From an uncultured Flammeovirgaceae bacterium (GTDB lineage Bacteria; Bacteroidota; Bacteroidia; Cytophagales; Cyclobacteriaceae), in NCBI GenBank assembly GCA_913045135.1, contig CAJWQD010000008.1, forward strand, positions 1 through 64,000: DNA of 64,000 nt, written 5' to 3'. Below the pieces are notes generated by a model. That model worked only from the letters and a program-made list of their open reading frames with translations. It had not been told where the DNA came from and searched no databases. Numbering within the stretch: position 1 is the first letter of the stretch; every line of letters starts with the position of its first letter. This document shows, one piece after another, positions 8,866 through 18,522 of this stretch. The position numbers and the translations under genes were made by a program.

Positions 8866-10650
8866 TCAATTTTTTTTATCCTGGTCTAATTGCTTGTTAT
8901 AAATTGCTTTATAGGTCCCATCTTTTTCCAATAGACTTTCATGGGAGCCTTGCTCAATAATGAAGCCATCATGGAGAACGATGATTTTACTTGCTAGCTT
9001 TGCCGAGGATACCCTGTGGGAGATAATTAATGAAGTCCGCCCCTTCATAATTTTTGTCATTGCTTCAAGAATAGTATTTTCAGTCTTAGTATCTACAGCG
9101 GACAGCGCATCATCTAAAATAAGTATTTTTGGTTCTCTCGCTACTGCTCGAGCAATAGAAACACGTTGCTTTTGACCTCCTGATAAAGTGATACCTCTTT
9201 CACCAACTTGTGTATCAAATCCGTTGGGCAAATCATCTATATTATTTAGTAAATCTGCGTCTGTAGCTGCTTGAATAATTTTTTCTTCATTCATTTCGGG
9301 ATTGCCAAAAGCGATATTATTACGAATGCTATCTGAGAACAAAAAAACATCTTGTGGAACAAAACCGATTTGTGATCTCAAGCAAGAGAGATTATATTTT
9401 TGAATGGATTGCTCATCTATCTTTAAAGATCCAGAGGATATGTCATACATACGGCAAATTAAGTTTGCGAGCGTGCTTTTCCCAGAACCTGTATTACCGA
9501 TGATAGCTACAGATTCTCCATGATTAATTTTGAATGAGATATTTTTTAAGGCATGAATCCCTGAATCCGGATAGGTAAAATCAACATTCTTAAATTCAAT
9601 AGTGCCTACCAGTTTTTCTATTAAATTATCAGTCGAAATTATATCTGTTTTTGTTTTCAGAAATTCATTAATTCTCTTTTGAGAGGCCGCTGCTTGTTGG
9701 ATGATACTGGTAATCCAACCTAATGCTGCCACTGGCCAAGTTAATAAATTTACATAAATTATAAATTCGGCAATTGTACCTGTACTTATATTTCCATTAA
9801 ATACTTCAATGCCTCCAATGTAGACAGTAAGTATTACACTGAGTCCGATAAGAGACATAATAAGTGGAAAGAAAACGGCCTGGACGAATGTAAGTTTTAA
9901 AGCTTTGTTTTTATAATCTGTACTTTCCTTTTCAAATTGAGTGTTGATGTCCTCTTCCCGATCGAATGCTTTTATTACTCTTATACCTGAAAAGGCTTCT
10001 TGAACGAAGGTTGATAAATTAGATAAGCTTTCTTGAATTTTTTCTGAACGCTTGTGGATAATATTATTTACCAGATAAATACCGATAGAGAGTATGGGAA
10101 GGGGAATTAGGGAATAAATGGTCAGTTTAAAATTTATGGAGAACATAAAAGGGATAACCATGAGGAATAAGGTAAATAAGGTAATCCCATACATTATGGC
10201 GGGGCCAAAATACATGCGTACTTTGCTAACGTCTTCCGATATCCGATTCATCAAATCTCCAGTATTATTTTTTCTGTAAAAACTTAAGGGTAAACTTTGA
10301 TAATGCTCAAAAATCTCATTTTTCAAGTCATATTCAATTAGACGAGACATGACAATTATGGTTTGCCTCATGAAAAACATAAAAACGCCTCTCAGAAGTG
10401 CTGTAATCAATATTAAAATCCCAAGTATACAAATAGATTTTGCAAATAATGCATAAGCATCCGTTTGAAGATAAAAACCATCAAAGAGTGTAAAAAGCAT
10501 ATAATTACTCATTAAAAGGTCAAAAGAATACCTCACTAAAACCGCAGGCATGATGGAAAAATAATTGGCAATGATTATAAACAAAGTGCCCAATATAAGT
10601 TGATACTTATATTTAAATAAATATTTATTCAAGTAGGCTAAATCATTCAC
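8866..10650 (-). CDS. ABC exporter half-transporter (MdlA/MsbA type)
   Basis: A 594-residue half-transporter with an N-terminal membrane domain of six helices and a C-terminal ATPase domain. Walker A is G-N-T-G-S-G-K-S near residue 385, Q-loop V-P-Q-D-V-F, signature L-S-G-G-Q-K-Q-R near 488, Walker B I-L-I-L-D-D-A, and the switch His is in I-S-H-R-V. The Asp-Asp after Walker B replaces the usual catalytic D-E; A-L-S-A-V-D follows, as in many MdlA-like proteins. It faces the other exporter gene tail to tail. A heterodimer of the two is possible, with this subunit holding the canonical signature and the other the canonical Glu, but it is unproved. Confidence 0.9.
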   Translation of the reverse strand: MNDLAYLNKYLFKYKYQLILGTLFIIIANYFSIMPAVLVRYSFDLLMSNYMLFTLFDGFYLQTDAYALFAKSICILGILILITALLRGVFMFFMRQTIIVMSRLIEYDLKNEIFEHYQSLPLSFYRKNNTGDLMNRISEDVSKVRMYFGPAIMYGITLFTLFLMVIPFMFSINFKLTIYSLIPLPILSIGIYLVNNIIHKRSEKIQESLSNLSTFVQEAFSGIRVIKAFDREEDINTQFEKESTDYKNKALKLTFVQAVFFPLIMSLIGLSVILTVYIGGIEVFNGNISTGTIAEFIIYVNLLTWPVAALGWITSIIQQAAASQKRINEFLKTKTDIISTDNLIEKLVGTIEFKNVDFTYPDSGIHALKNISFKINHGESVAIIGNTGSGKSTLANLICRMYDISSGSLKIDEQSIQKYNLSCLRSQIGFVPQDVFLFSDSIRNNIAFGNPEMNEEKIIQAATDADLLNNIDDLPNGFDTQVGERGITLSGGQKQRVSIARAVAREPKILILDDALSAVDTKTENTILEAMTKIMKGRTSLIISHRVSSAKLASKIIVLHDGFIIEQGSHESLLEKDGTYKAIYNKQLDQDKKN

Positions 10651-10763
10651 AAGTATAAAAGGGTTGAATTTCTGGGTGGTAATTTGGTATAAACAAGGTA
10701 ATTTTGAATTTTATATTAATTTGACTTAAAAACAAAACAAAGTTAGATTAGAATTTCTTTAAA

Positions 10764-11867
10764 ATGGGAAGAGACTCCACTCAGCTGAAAATTCCAACAA
10801 TTTTAGATAAAATGTGGGACATGTCACATGAACAACTTGTTTTTTGTAGCGATCATGTGCTTGGACTGAAAGCAATCATTTCTATTCATAATACCGTGCT
10901 TGGACCTGCCATGGGTGGAACGCGTATGTGGGATTATACTTCTGAAACGGCTGCCATTGAAGATGCTTTAAGATTATCAAGAGGAATGACTTTTAAAAAT
11001 TCGATTGCTGGGTTAAATATTGGTGGGGGTAAAGCGGTAATTATCGGAGATGCTAAAAAAATTAAAGGTGAAAAACTCATGCGCCGATTTGGGAAGTTTA
11101 TCAATGGATTAGGAGGGCAATATTGGACGGCTGAAGATGTGAATATGACCATCCAGGATATGGAATATATCAGAATGGAGACACCTTATGTGGCAGGCCT
11201 TTCCGAAAAAAATGGAGGATCTGGAGACCCCAGCCCAGTAACAGCATATGGTGTTTATTGTGCGATGAAGGCTTGTGCTAAAACGGTTTATGGATCAGAT
11301 ACATTGGCGGGGAAGAAAATATTAGTTCAGGGGTTAGGAAATGTAGGCTCTCATTTGATTGAATTACTGTTACAGGATAAAGCACACGTTCTGGTCTCAG
11401 ACATCTTTGATCATAAAATTAAAGCGATAACAGAACGATTTAAGGTTACTGTAGTAGCAGTAGATGATGTTTATAGTGCAGAGGTAGATATTTATGCACC
11501 TTGTGCTCTAGGAGCTACTATCAACAGCCAGACCATACCTATGATGAATTGTAAAATTATTACTGGAGGGGCTAACAATCAACTGGATGATGAGACTTTA
11601 CATTCAAAAATGCTCAATGAAAAAGGGATTCTTTATGGGCCAGATTTTCTTGTTAATTCTGGGGGAATAATCAATGTTTATTTTGAACAACAAGGAAATT
11701 ACAATAAAGCTAAAGTTTTGGAAAAGACGGAAGATATTTATAAAATGACCAGTGATGTGATTAATCTTGCATTTGTAAATCAAATTACGACACATCAAGC
11801 TGCTTTAAATATAGCAACGAAGCGTATTGAAGATTTTAGTAGGGTAAAATCACCTACTTTTAAATGA
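10764..11867 (+). CDS. Leucine/valine-type amino-acid dehydrogenase
   Basis: A 367-residue NAD-dependent dehydrogenase of the Glu/Leu/Phe/Val family that interconverts a branched-chain amino acid and its 2-oxo acid plus ammonia. The substrate-binding segment M-T-F-K-N-S-I-A-G-L-N-I-G-G-G-K holds Lys78 and the catalytic Lys90; G-D-P-S-P-V-T-A-Y-G-V and the Rossmann motif G-L-G-N-V-G-S-H follow. The length fits leucine dehydrogenases rather than the longer glutamate dehydrogenases. NusB follows 16 bases downstream, so they may share a transcript. The preferred amino acid cannot be read from sequence. Confidence 0.88.
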   Translation: MGRDSTQLKIPTILDKMWDMSHEQLVFCSDHVLGLKAIISIHNTVLGPAMGGTRMWDYTSETAAIEDALRLSRGMTFKNSIAGLNIGGGKAVIIGDAKKIKGEKLMRRFGKFINGLGGQYWTAEDVNMTIQDMEYIRMETPYVAGLSEKNGGSGDPSPVTAYGVYCAMKACAKTVYGSDTLAGKKILVQGLGNVGSHLIELLLQDKAHVLVSDIFDHKIKAITERFKVTVVAVDDVYSAEVDIYAPCALGATINSQTIPMMNCKIITGGANNQLDDETLHSKMLNEKGILYGPDFLVNSGGIINVYFEQQGNYNKAKVLEKTEDIYKMTSDVINLAFVNQITTHQAALNIATKRIEDFSRVKSPTFK

Positions 11868-11883
11868 ATTAAAGTTCTTTAAA

Positions 11884-13047
11884 ATGTTAAATAGGAGGGT
11901 TTTAAGAGTAAAGGCAATGCAGTCTTTGTATAGCTATTTCTTACTAAAGTCATCATTATGTGATCTTATCGAAAAAGAGTTGGTTGCGAAATATGCTTTA
12001 AATCCTTCATTGCATGATTTTGCAGATCGCGGGCTATTTGAAACTAAGCAAAATTTAATTAAAATCTGCTTTAGAAATAAGTTTACTGATGAACCGTTGC
12101 AGGTTTTGGAAGCACTAGGTAAAGAAGAACTTCAAGAAGTTGAAAACAGCTATTTAAATTATCAAAAACTGATGAATGCTGAGATAAAAAGTATTAAAAA
12201 CACCATGATGTCTGAGCGTTCGAGGCTTCAGAAGTCATATCTAAAAATACTGTTATTACCTATCTCACTCGCCTATGGGGATAAGCAGGACTTGGGAAGA
12301 ATAAAAAGTAGTTCTGTCGAATCATCTCCGAGTGGAAATTTATCACAGAATAGATTCATTTTAAACCTAAAGGAAGATCCCAATTTATGTGAATTAGCTA
12401 AAAAAAGAGAGGTTGACTGGGAAGCGGAAAGTTCGGTTGTAATACAGTGGTACAAAGATGTTTTGAGTGTAGATGAATTTATAATAAATTATCAACGACT
12501 TAAAGATCCTAGCAAAGAACAAGAATTTGAATGTGTGCAATATCTCTATAAAAAAATCATTTTCAAAAGTGAGATTATCGGGGACTATTTTGATCAGCAT
12601 GATTTGAGATGGAGTGAAAATAAATCGATCATTAGAAGCATGGTTCTTAAAACATTAAAGAATTTTCACATTGAAAATCCATTAGAATTACAGCCGTTAA
12701 GTTACAACGAAGATGATGATTTTAAATATGTTGACCTTTTATTTTCTAAAACTATCAGTCGCGAGTATGAGTTGGAAACAATAATTTCTAAAAGAGTGAA
12801 AAATTGGGATATTTCTAGAATGGCACTGACTGATTTGGTAATTTTAAAAATGGCTTTAGCGGAAATGATGACCTTTCCAAGTATTCCAATAAAGGTTACA
12901 ATTAATGAGTATATTGAGATTTCCAAAAATTACAGTACTCCGAGAAGTAAACAATTTGTGAATGGAATTTTGGATGTTTTGGCAAACGAGTTATCTTCGG
13001 AGGGTATTATTAAGAAAAGTGGTAGAGGTTTAATAGATAACAAATAG
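11884..13047 (+). CDS. nusB: Transcription antitermination factor NusB, long form
   Basis: A 387-residue protein opening with R-R-V-L-R-V-K-A-M-Q-S-L-Y, the RNA-binding start of NusB, and closing with the conserved I-P-I-K-V-T-I-N-E-Y-I-E-I-S-K and F-V-N-G-I-L-D-V-L. NusB binds boxA RNA with NusE (S10) in rRNA antitermination. The E. coli protein is about 140 residues; here roughly 240 extra residues sit between the N-terminal helix and the C-terminal core, a pattern usual in Bacteroidota. The gene heads the run nusB-ytxH-DUF1573-yajC-ybbR-coaE. Confidence 0.88.
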   Translation: MLNRRVLRVKAMQSLYSYFLLKSSLCDLIEKELVAKYALNPSLHDFADRGLFETKQNLIKICFRNKFTDEPLQVLEALGKEELQEVENSYLNYQKLMNAEIKSIKNTMMSERSRLQKSYLKILLLPISLAYGDKQDLGRIKSSSVESSPSGNLSQNRFILNLKEDPNLCELAKKREVDWEAESSVVIQWYKDVLSVDEFIINYQRLKDPSKEQEFECVQYLYKKIIFKSEIIGDYFDQHDLRWSENKSIIRSMVLKTLKNFHIENPLELQPLSYNEDDDFKYVDLLFSKTISREYELETIISKRVKNWDISRMALTDLVILKMALAEMMTFPSIPIKVTINEYIEISKNYSTPRSKQFVNGILDVLANELSSEGIIKKSGRGLIDNK

Positions 13048-13054
13048 AAAAATC

Positions 13055-13357
13055 ATGAGTAAAAATTCAGAAAATTCATTTTTTGCCTTTCTTTTCGGCA
13101 TTTTTGCTGGAGGAATTTTGGGGCTTTTATTTGCTCCAGAGAAGGGATCGCAGACACGTGATCGACTATCTTTCTTACTGGATAAATACAAAAAAAGAGT
13201 AGAGGAGTTGATGGTGGAATTAGTGGAAGGTAAAGAAGAGGGGGATAATAAGGCAAAGTCAGAAGGAGAAAAAATCATCGATGACACTAAGCAAAAAGCC
13301 GAAGAACTACTTGACGATGTGAATGGTTTAATTGATCAGATAAAAAAATCAGATTGA
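13055..13357 (+). CDS. YtxH domain-containing protein
   Basis: A 100-residue protein with one N-terminal transmembrane helix (about residues 9-27) ending in the family signature G-L-L-F-A-P-E-K-G, followed by a long charged amphipathic helix rich in Lys, Glu and Asp. YtxH proteins are small membrane-anchored coiled proteins often induced by stress; their function is poorly known. It begins 7 bases after nusB, so it belongs to that transcript. Confidence 0.82.
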   Translation: MSKNSENSFFAFLFGIFAGGILGLLFAPEKGSQTRDRLSFLLDKYKKRVEELMVELVEGKEEGDNKAKSEGEKIIDDTKQKAEELLDDVNGLIDQIKKSD

Positions 13358-13372
13358 ATAAATTATAAAAGC

Positions 13373-13387
13373 GTTACTTTAAGTAAC
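13373..13387 (+). terminator. Short inverted repeat, weak terminator candidate
   Basis: GTTACTT and AAGTAAC flank a single T and are followed by TATTTTTAT. This could end the nusB-ytxH transcript before the DUF1573 gene, but the stem is short and A/T-rich, so read-through is likely. TAAATTTG at 13396-13403 fits the -7 element of Bacteroidota promoters but no clear -33 TTG precedes it. Confidence 0.25.
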
Positions 13388-13419
13388 TATTTTTATAAAT
13401 TTGACTAAAATTAAATAAA

Positions 13420-13938
13420 ATGAAACAAATAATTAAAATCACATTGACATTGAGCCTAGCGGCGATAGGCTTCAGTTGTTCGAACAAAGAATTGGAATCA
13501 CGCATAGCAAAATTAGAAGGAAAAATTGCCCAATTAGAGACTAAGAATGGAGTGAGAACAACTCCAGTAGCACCCACCTCTTCACAACAGCCGAATGTTA
13601 AACCGGAGGGTCCGCTTCCTGCATTCAAATTTTCAGAGGAAAGCTTCGACTTTGGAACCATAACAGAGGGAGATGTAGTTGATCACGTTTTTTCATTCGT
13701 GAACCAAGGTGAAGCTCCTTTAATTATCAGTAGTGCTACTGCCTCCTGCGGTTGTACAGTACCGGTATGGCCTAAAGCTCCAATTGCTCCTGGAGAGCAA
13801 GGAGAAATTAAGGTACAGTTTAACAGCAGGAGTAAACCAGGTGTCCAGAATAAGACGGTAACGGTTACTGCCAATACTTATCCTAAAGTGACCCGCTTGA
13901 AAATTAAAGCAAATGTGAGTAAAGCGAATCCTTCGTAG
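13420..13938 (+). CDS. DUF1573 domain lipoprotein
   Basis: A 172-residue lipoprotein. The signal peptide ends in a lipobox with I-G-F-S-C (Cys20), then comes a short coiled segment (E-L-E-S-R-I-A-K-L-E-G-K) and a DUF1573 Ig-like domain. Diagnostic pieces are F-D-F-G-T-I-T-E-G, A-S-C-G-C-T-V-P and I-A-P-G-E-Q-G-E-I-K-V. DUF1573 proteins are common in the Bacteroidota envelope and their function is not established. It lies 6 bases ahead of yajC. Confidence 0.85.
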   Translation: MKQIIKITLTLSLAAIGFSCSNKELESRIAKLEGKIAQLETKNGVRTTPVAPTSSQQPNVKPEGPLPAFKFSEESFDFGTITEGDVVDHVFSFVNQGEAPLIISSATASCGCTVPVWPKAPIAPGEQGEIKVQFNSRSKPGVQNKTVTVTANTYPKVTRLKIKANVSKANPS

Positions 13939-13944
13939 ATAGGT

Positions 13945-14253
13945 ATGTTAGAGATAATATTTTTACAAGCAGGGGGTAATAATTATTCTCAATTCATCAT
14001 GCTAGGAGGCATGATAGCTATATTTTACTTTTTTTTTATTCGTCCGCAGCAAAAAAAGCAAAAAGATACTAAAAAGTTTATTGAAGCGGTCAAGAAAGGA
14101 GATATGGTAGTGACCTTGGGGGGAATACACGGGAAAGTATTTTCGATTGATGAGGCTACTATTACCCTTGATGTTGATCGGGGCAACAAGCTAGTGGTGG
14201 AGAAATCATCTATTTCAATGGATACTAGCGCTCAATATGTATCCAAAAAATAG
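13945..14253 (+). CDS. yajC: Preprotein translocase subunit YajC
   Basis: A 102-residue single-helix membrane protein that associates with SecDF at the Sec translocon. The transmembrane helix (about residues 17-34) ends in F-F-I-R-P-Q-Q-K-K, the family signature, and is followed by a soluble domain with K-K-G-D-M-V-V-T-L-G-G-I-H-G-K. The length is typical. Its partner SecDF is encoded at 31762-34764 in this window. Confidence 0.93.
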   Translation: MLEIIFLQAGGNNYSQFIMLGGMIAIFYFFFIRPQQKKQKDTKKFIEAVKKGDMVVTLGGIHGKVFSIDEATITLDVDRGNKLVVEKSSISMDTSAQYVSKK

Positions 14254-14268
14254 CTTAGGTATGGTTTG

Positions 14269-15201
14269 ATGATCAAATTCAATCTTAACAAATTCAAAAA
14301 TAACTGGAAGGTAGTAATGTTCTCCATTTTGGGGGCTGCTACCTTTTGGCTTTTTAGGGCATTGAATGAGAAGCATAGTGCTATCATCAGTTATCCATTA
14401 GAATTCGTTTTTAATAAGGATAGCACAGTAGTTATGAATCCTCTGCCAAAGGTCATTAAAATAGATGTAAGTAGTGGTGGCTGGAACTTGTTTAGAAGAA
14501 CCTTGATATTTGGTGTGGATCCCCTAAAAGTAGAGCTTGATAATCCGTCTGAAGTTAATTTTTTAACTCAATCATTTTTAAGTCCAATTGTTGAAGATCA
14601 GTTGGAAGGTCTTACGATAAATTATATTGTTACAGATACCTTGTTCCTCAATATAGAACGAAAAATAACGAAACGGATGAGGTTAAAAGTGGATAGCTTA
14701 AGCTTATCACTTGAAAAAGATTATCAACTCATTTCGAGTATAGAGATTCAGCCCGACCATATGATGTTGATTGGGCCTGAATCCATTATTAATTCTTTTG
14801 AAACAGATTTTGATATTACTCCAGATGATAATGGGATCGATGAGGATTTTGATAGTCGGGTAGAAGTTCCAATAGTATTTAAGGACCTCATTCAATCTGA
14901 CCCTAGTGAAGTTAATGTTAGTTTTGAAGTGGATAAGTTTAAAAATGTTAAAATAGGAGTTCCTATTGTTTTACAAAATTTTCCCACTGACCGTATTCCG
15001 ATGCTGCGAGATTCTATAGTAAATCTGACTTACAGAGTTAATGAGTCTATTGCGGAGGAATATTCGGTGGGGGATTTTCGCGTTGTTTTAGATTATGATT
15101 TTTTGAAAACAGATTCTATGGGTGTACCTATACTGATGAAATATCCAGACACTTTGAAACAGATTAGTATGGATATTCAAAAAGTTAGATTTATCTACTG
15201 A
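14269..15201 (+). CDS. YbbR-like domain protein
   Basis: A 310-residue protein with one N-terminal transmembrane helix containing V-V-M-F-S-I-L-G-A-A-T-F-W-L-F, followed by beta-rich YbbR-like repeats. ATG at 14269 is preferred over the TTG directly in front of it. The N-terminal layout (N-W-K-V then helix then R-A-L-N-E-K) is that of YbbR proteins in Bacteroidota, which lie next to yajC and coaE. Firmicute YbbR (CdaR) regulates a diadenylate cyclase; none is visible here, so that role is not assumed. One base separates its end from coaE. Confidence 0.72.
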   Translation: MIKFNLNKFKNNWKVVMFSILGAATFWLFRALNEKHSAIISYPLEFVFNKDSTVVMNPLPKVIKIDVSSGGWNLFRRTLIFGVDPLKVELDNPSEVNFLTQSFLSPIVEDQLEGLTINYIVTDTLFLNIERKITKRMRLKVDSLSLSLEKDYQLISSIEIQPDHMMLIGPESIINSFETDFDITPDDNGIDEDFDSRVEVPIVFKDLIQSDPSEVNVSFEVDKFKNVKIGVPIVLQNFPTDRIPMLRDSIVNLTYRVNESIAEEYSVGDFRVVLDYDFLKTDSMGVPILMKYPDTLKQISMDIQKVRFIY

Positions 15202-15202
15202 A

Positions 15203-15808
15203 ATGGAAAACAGTCCATTATTAATTGGTATTACAGGGGGGATTGGAAGTGGTAAAAGCCTTATAGGTAGAATCTTTAACGCTTTGGGGGTTCCTGTATA
15301 TGATTCCGATGCTCGAGCCAAATGGTTAATGGCAAATGATCCAAATATTAAGTCTCAGCTCATTGAATTGTTCGGTCCAGACAGTTTTATTGAGAAAGGA
15401 TTAAATAGGGCCTTTATTGCACGTAAATCTTTTAACAACGAGAAGATTTTGGCTAGGTTAAATTCAATCGTTCACCCTGAGGTAGGTGTGGACTTTACTA
15501 GGTGGGTAGCCTTGCATCATAAGAGTCCAGTTTTGTTAAAGGAATCAGCCTTAATTTTTGAAACGTCTTCGCATGCTGATTTTGACCAAGTTATTTTAGT
15601 TTTGTCTCCATTTAAGCTAAGAATTAAAAGAGTTTTGGCCCGTGATTTATATCGAAGTAGGGAGGATATTGAAGCGATTATTTTACGCCAGAGGTCAGCT
15701 ACTGAAACAAGTGTTATGGCACAATTCATTGTCAATAATGATGAAAAAGATCTGCTACTTCCTCAGGTTTTGAGTATTTACAAAATTTTGATTGCCCAGG
15801 CCGATTGA
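15203..15808 (+). CDS. coaE: Dephospho-CoA kinase
   Basis: A 201-residue kinase for the last step of coenzyme A synthesis, phosphorylating the 3'-hydroxyl of dephospho-CoA. The P-loop is G-G-I-G-S-G-K-S at residues 12-19, followed by Y-D-S-D-A-R-A (substrate-binding Asp) and later I-V-H-P-E-V. R-Q-R-S-A-T-E near the C-terminus fits the lid/adenine region. It is the last gene of the nusB-coaE run and is convergent with the WG-repeat gene. Confidence 0.93.
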   Translation: MENSPLLIGITGGIGSGKSLIGRIFNALGVPVYDSDARAKWLMANDPNIKSQLIELFGPDSFIEKGLNRAFIARKSFNNEKILARLNSIVHPEVGVDFTRWVALHHKSPVLLKESALIFETSSHADFDQVILVLSPFKLRIKRVLARDLYRSREDIEAIILRQRSATETSVMAQFIVNNDEKDLLLPQVLSIYKILIAQAD

Positions 15809-15824
15809 AGATTGCTAATTTTTT

Positions 15825-18434
15825 TCAGTTATCACAAACAATTTGCTCATACTCATGGGGCTTATACGTCTGAGAATGGATTAGATGCCCACTAAAATCT
15901 TTGGTAACGACGATGTGCAAAGGGGCCGATGCAATAAATATTTCAAATTGAAAAAGCGTAGCATCATGGTTTGAAATAGATTGTATGGCGTCGTACTCCG
16001 CAGGATAATGAATAGATTGATCTCCATAAATGAGACCATATTTGTTATTTTTTAAATAACGAAAAACATTTTTAGATATAGGTGTAAAATCACTAATTCC
16101 GGTTAAGATATTTTTTTGTTGATCAGTAATAAGGGACCAGCTGCTATCTGTTTGTGCCCAAAATAAAGAATCATTAACGAGTAGAATATTTTGATATTTG
16201 AAGTCAATTACAACATTACCATCACTATTTATTAATCCTTTAAGTGATTCTTTTTTTGTTAAATAATATGGGCCTAATCGTTTAAATAGGCCTTTATATA
16301 CATCAGGAAGTTTAATATTATTGTCTAAGTCAAATCCTAAAATTTCCCCATTTTTTAGTAGTTGCGCGAGGTGGTTTTTTTGCTCAATAAAGTCATAGTC
16401 AATGGGAATGATTAAATTTCCTTTTGAATTCAATATTCCTTGTTTATTATTGAGTGTAATTTTAAAGAGGGAATCTGTTAACAGATCTATCCCATCAAAA
16501 CCACCTTTGAACATTAATTTGCCCTTCTTATTGTAGATTTCTTTCATATCTCTGTGAGATTTGAGTAAATAACGGGCCTTCACTTTTCCTTGACGATCTC
16601 GAAACTGTAGACTGTTAACGGTAATTTCTTTGTTTATAAGGATTGATTGTTCGTTGGGGAATAAGATATATGAAGAGTCAGTATCTCGAATGACCAATGC
16701 CAATTCACGAAGTGATTGAATGGAATCCACTTTGATGAATGTGCCTTTTGGATCGATTAAGTACCAATGATTTTTTTGTTTGAGGGCTAAGTATGGCTGG
16801 TGGTCAATTAGATTTTCAAAAAGATTGAGATCTAAATTATCAATGATTTCTTCATTATATATTTTATAATCTGATACGCCTTGAGTGTAATGATAGAACT
16901 CATCAGCATAAATATCACGGTCTGCTTCCCATGGTATTTGGAAGTTCATATTGCTTTCAAGTAACGCTTGTTCGTTCTCATTATAAAGTAGAATTAAGGA
17001 GTCATTAATTAACTCATAGTCGTCGGCTAAAAAATTGGGAGTTAGATGATTTTTTTCAATTCCTACTTGAACAAAAGACAAGTTGTGAAAGGCACTTTTT
17101 TCGTCTTTACGAAATTCCCAAAAATCACCTACCGTATTGATTTCATCATAAGTGAAGCTGGTCAGTATTTTACCAGTATAGGTAGCCAAAGACCAGCCGT
17201 CCTCTTTTCTTAATTTTAGCCACCTTTCACCTACAATTGCGGCATCCATGAGCTCATCAAATAGTAATTTACCTGATTTATGAATAATCTTGATTTGTGT
17301 GGGCTCTTTGATCTTTATAAAGCCAAAGCCTAGGTCTTCATAAGTGTTTATGGGACCCGAATAGATGGATTTACCCGCTCTATTGATCAGTTGCTTGACT
17401 CCGGAAGTATAACTCACTCCTATGATGTCGGTTTGTAATGTTCGGCAAAGCAGTTCTTGCTTCAAAAGAGAGTGATAATTAGGTTTTAATATGGGGATTC
17501 CTTTTAAATTTATGAAGCCAATTTTCTCTTTTTCTATGAAAGGCAACAGAGGATGTGTATTTAATTCAGAAATCACTCGCAGGGAATCTATTTTTTCCTT
17601 AAAATCAGGGAATGTAGAAAGCCCAAAGAATACCTCTGGATTCATATGGTATAGGATTGATAGTAGCTCCTCACTGTATGGGCTTTGAGGATAATTTTCT
17701 AGGTAATTCAAAAAAGAATCAGAGGTATTAAGATCCAAAGTTCGCTCGAAAATAATTTTAAAAGCAGTGTTTACATATCGAGAGTTGGGATACTCATTAA
17801 TAAAATTTTTAAATTCATTAATGTCATCATTTATCGTTTTTTCTTCAAATAGGAGCCGTTCGTAATACGCTTTTGCCTGGGCCGAAAATCTTGATTTAGA
17901 ATATATTTTTGTATAGTTTTCATAGGATCTCCAGGTATGAATTTGTTTTACCGAATCAAAGGCTAAGCTGTCAATGTTATAGAGGATATTTTTGGTATAA
18001 ATACTTTTGGGGTATATAGAAATAAAAAAATGAAAGCTATTCATTGTATATTGAGATAAAATTTTTTCATAGGTTTGATTTTCAATATCAGTATTAGTTT
18101 TTTCGATATCAAGGAGGCTAAATGAATCTGTGGTAAAAGCTAATTTCATTTTTTTATTGGCCTCCTGAAAATCAGTAATTGCTCGTTGCCCGTAAATGCG
18201 TGCTTGATCTAAGTCATAGTATTGGGGAAGGCTATCGCAAGACAAGAGTCGGGCATACATCCATTTACTTCCTGGATTGATGGAATCTTTAGAAATTTGA
18301 CTTTCTAAGAGTTCCTTAGCTTTTGTAATATCCTTTTTCTCAAGTGTTTTGAATACACGTTTGAGGTCTTGAGCGTTAACCATCAGATGAGATATCAGGA
18401 AGAAGAAAAAGTAAATAATTTTAATAAAATTCAT
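15825..18434 (-). CDS. Large exported WG-repeat protein with TPR-like N-terminus
   Basis: An 869-residue protein with a signal peptide ending near L-M-V-N-A-Q. Residues 25 to about 270 are helical and TPR/outer-membrane-lipoprotein-like, with repeated spacing of I-Y-P-K-S, Y-S-K-S-R, Y-P-N-S-R and Y-P-Q-S-P motifs. From about 300 on there are beta repeats of the WG family, such as G-I-L-N-S-K-G-N-L-I-I-P and G-L-I-N-S-D-G-N-V-V-I-D. WG proteins are frequent in Bacteroidota and are thought to be surface binding scaffolds; no ligand is known. It stands alone, about 90 bases downstream of dinB on the same strand. Confidence 0.72.
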   Translation of the reverse strand: MNFIKIIYFFFFLISHLMVNAQDLKRVFKTLEKKDITKAKELLESQISKDSINPGSKWMYARLLSCDSLPQYYDLDQARIYGQRAITDFQEANKKMKLAFTTDSFSLLDIEKTNTDIENQTYEKILSQYTMNSFHFFISIYPKSIYTKNILYNIDSLAFDSVKQIHTWRSYENYTKIYSKSRFSAQAKAYYERLLFEEKTINDDINEFKNFINEYPNSRYVNTAFKIIFERTLDLNTSDSFLNYLENYPQSPYSEELLSILYHMNPEVFFGLSTFPDFKEKIDSLRVISELNTHPLLPFIEKEKIGFINLKGIPILKPNYHSLLKQELLCRTLQTDIIGVSYTSGVKQLINRAGKSIYSGPINTYEDLGFGFIKIKEPTQIKIIHKSGKLLFDELMDAAIVGERWLKLRKEDGWSLATYTGKILTSFTYDEINTVGDFWEFRKDEKSAFHNLSFVQVGIEKNHLTPNFLADDYELINDSLILLYNENEQALLESNMNFQIPWEADRDIYADEFYHYTQGVSDYKIYNEEIIDNLDLNLFENLIDHQPYLALKQKNHWYLIDPKGTFIKVDSIQSLRELALVIRDTDSSYILFPNEQSILINKEITVNSLQFRDRQGKVKARYLLKSHRDMKEIYNKKGKLMFKGGFDGIDLLTDSLFKITLNNKQGILNSKGNLIIPIDYDFIEQKNHLAQLLKNGEILGFDLDNNIKLPDVYKGLFKRLGPYYLTKKESLKGLINSDGNVVIDFKYQNILLVNDSLFWAQTDSSWSLITDQQKNILTGISDFTPISKNVFRYLKNNKYGLIYGDQSIHYPAEYDAIQSISNHDATLFQFEIFIASAPLHIVVTKDFSGHLIHSQTYKPHEYEQIVCDN

Positions 18435-18522
18435 TTCGATTATAAAATTACATATTTGAAGTAAGTCCTTCGAATAACCTCATGAAAACCTTTTGTAGTT
18501 TGTGTAGTATTTCCTTTTACTG

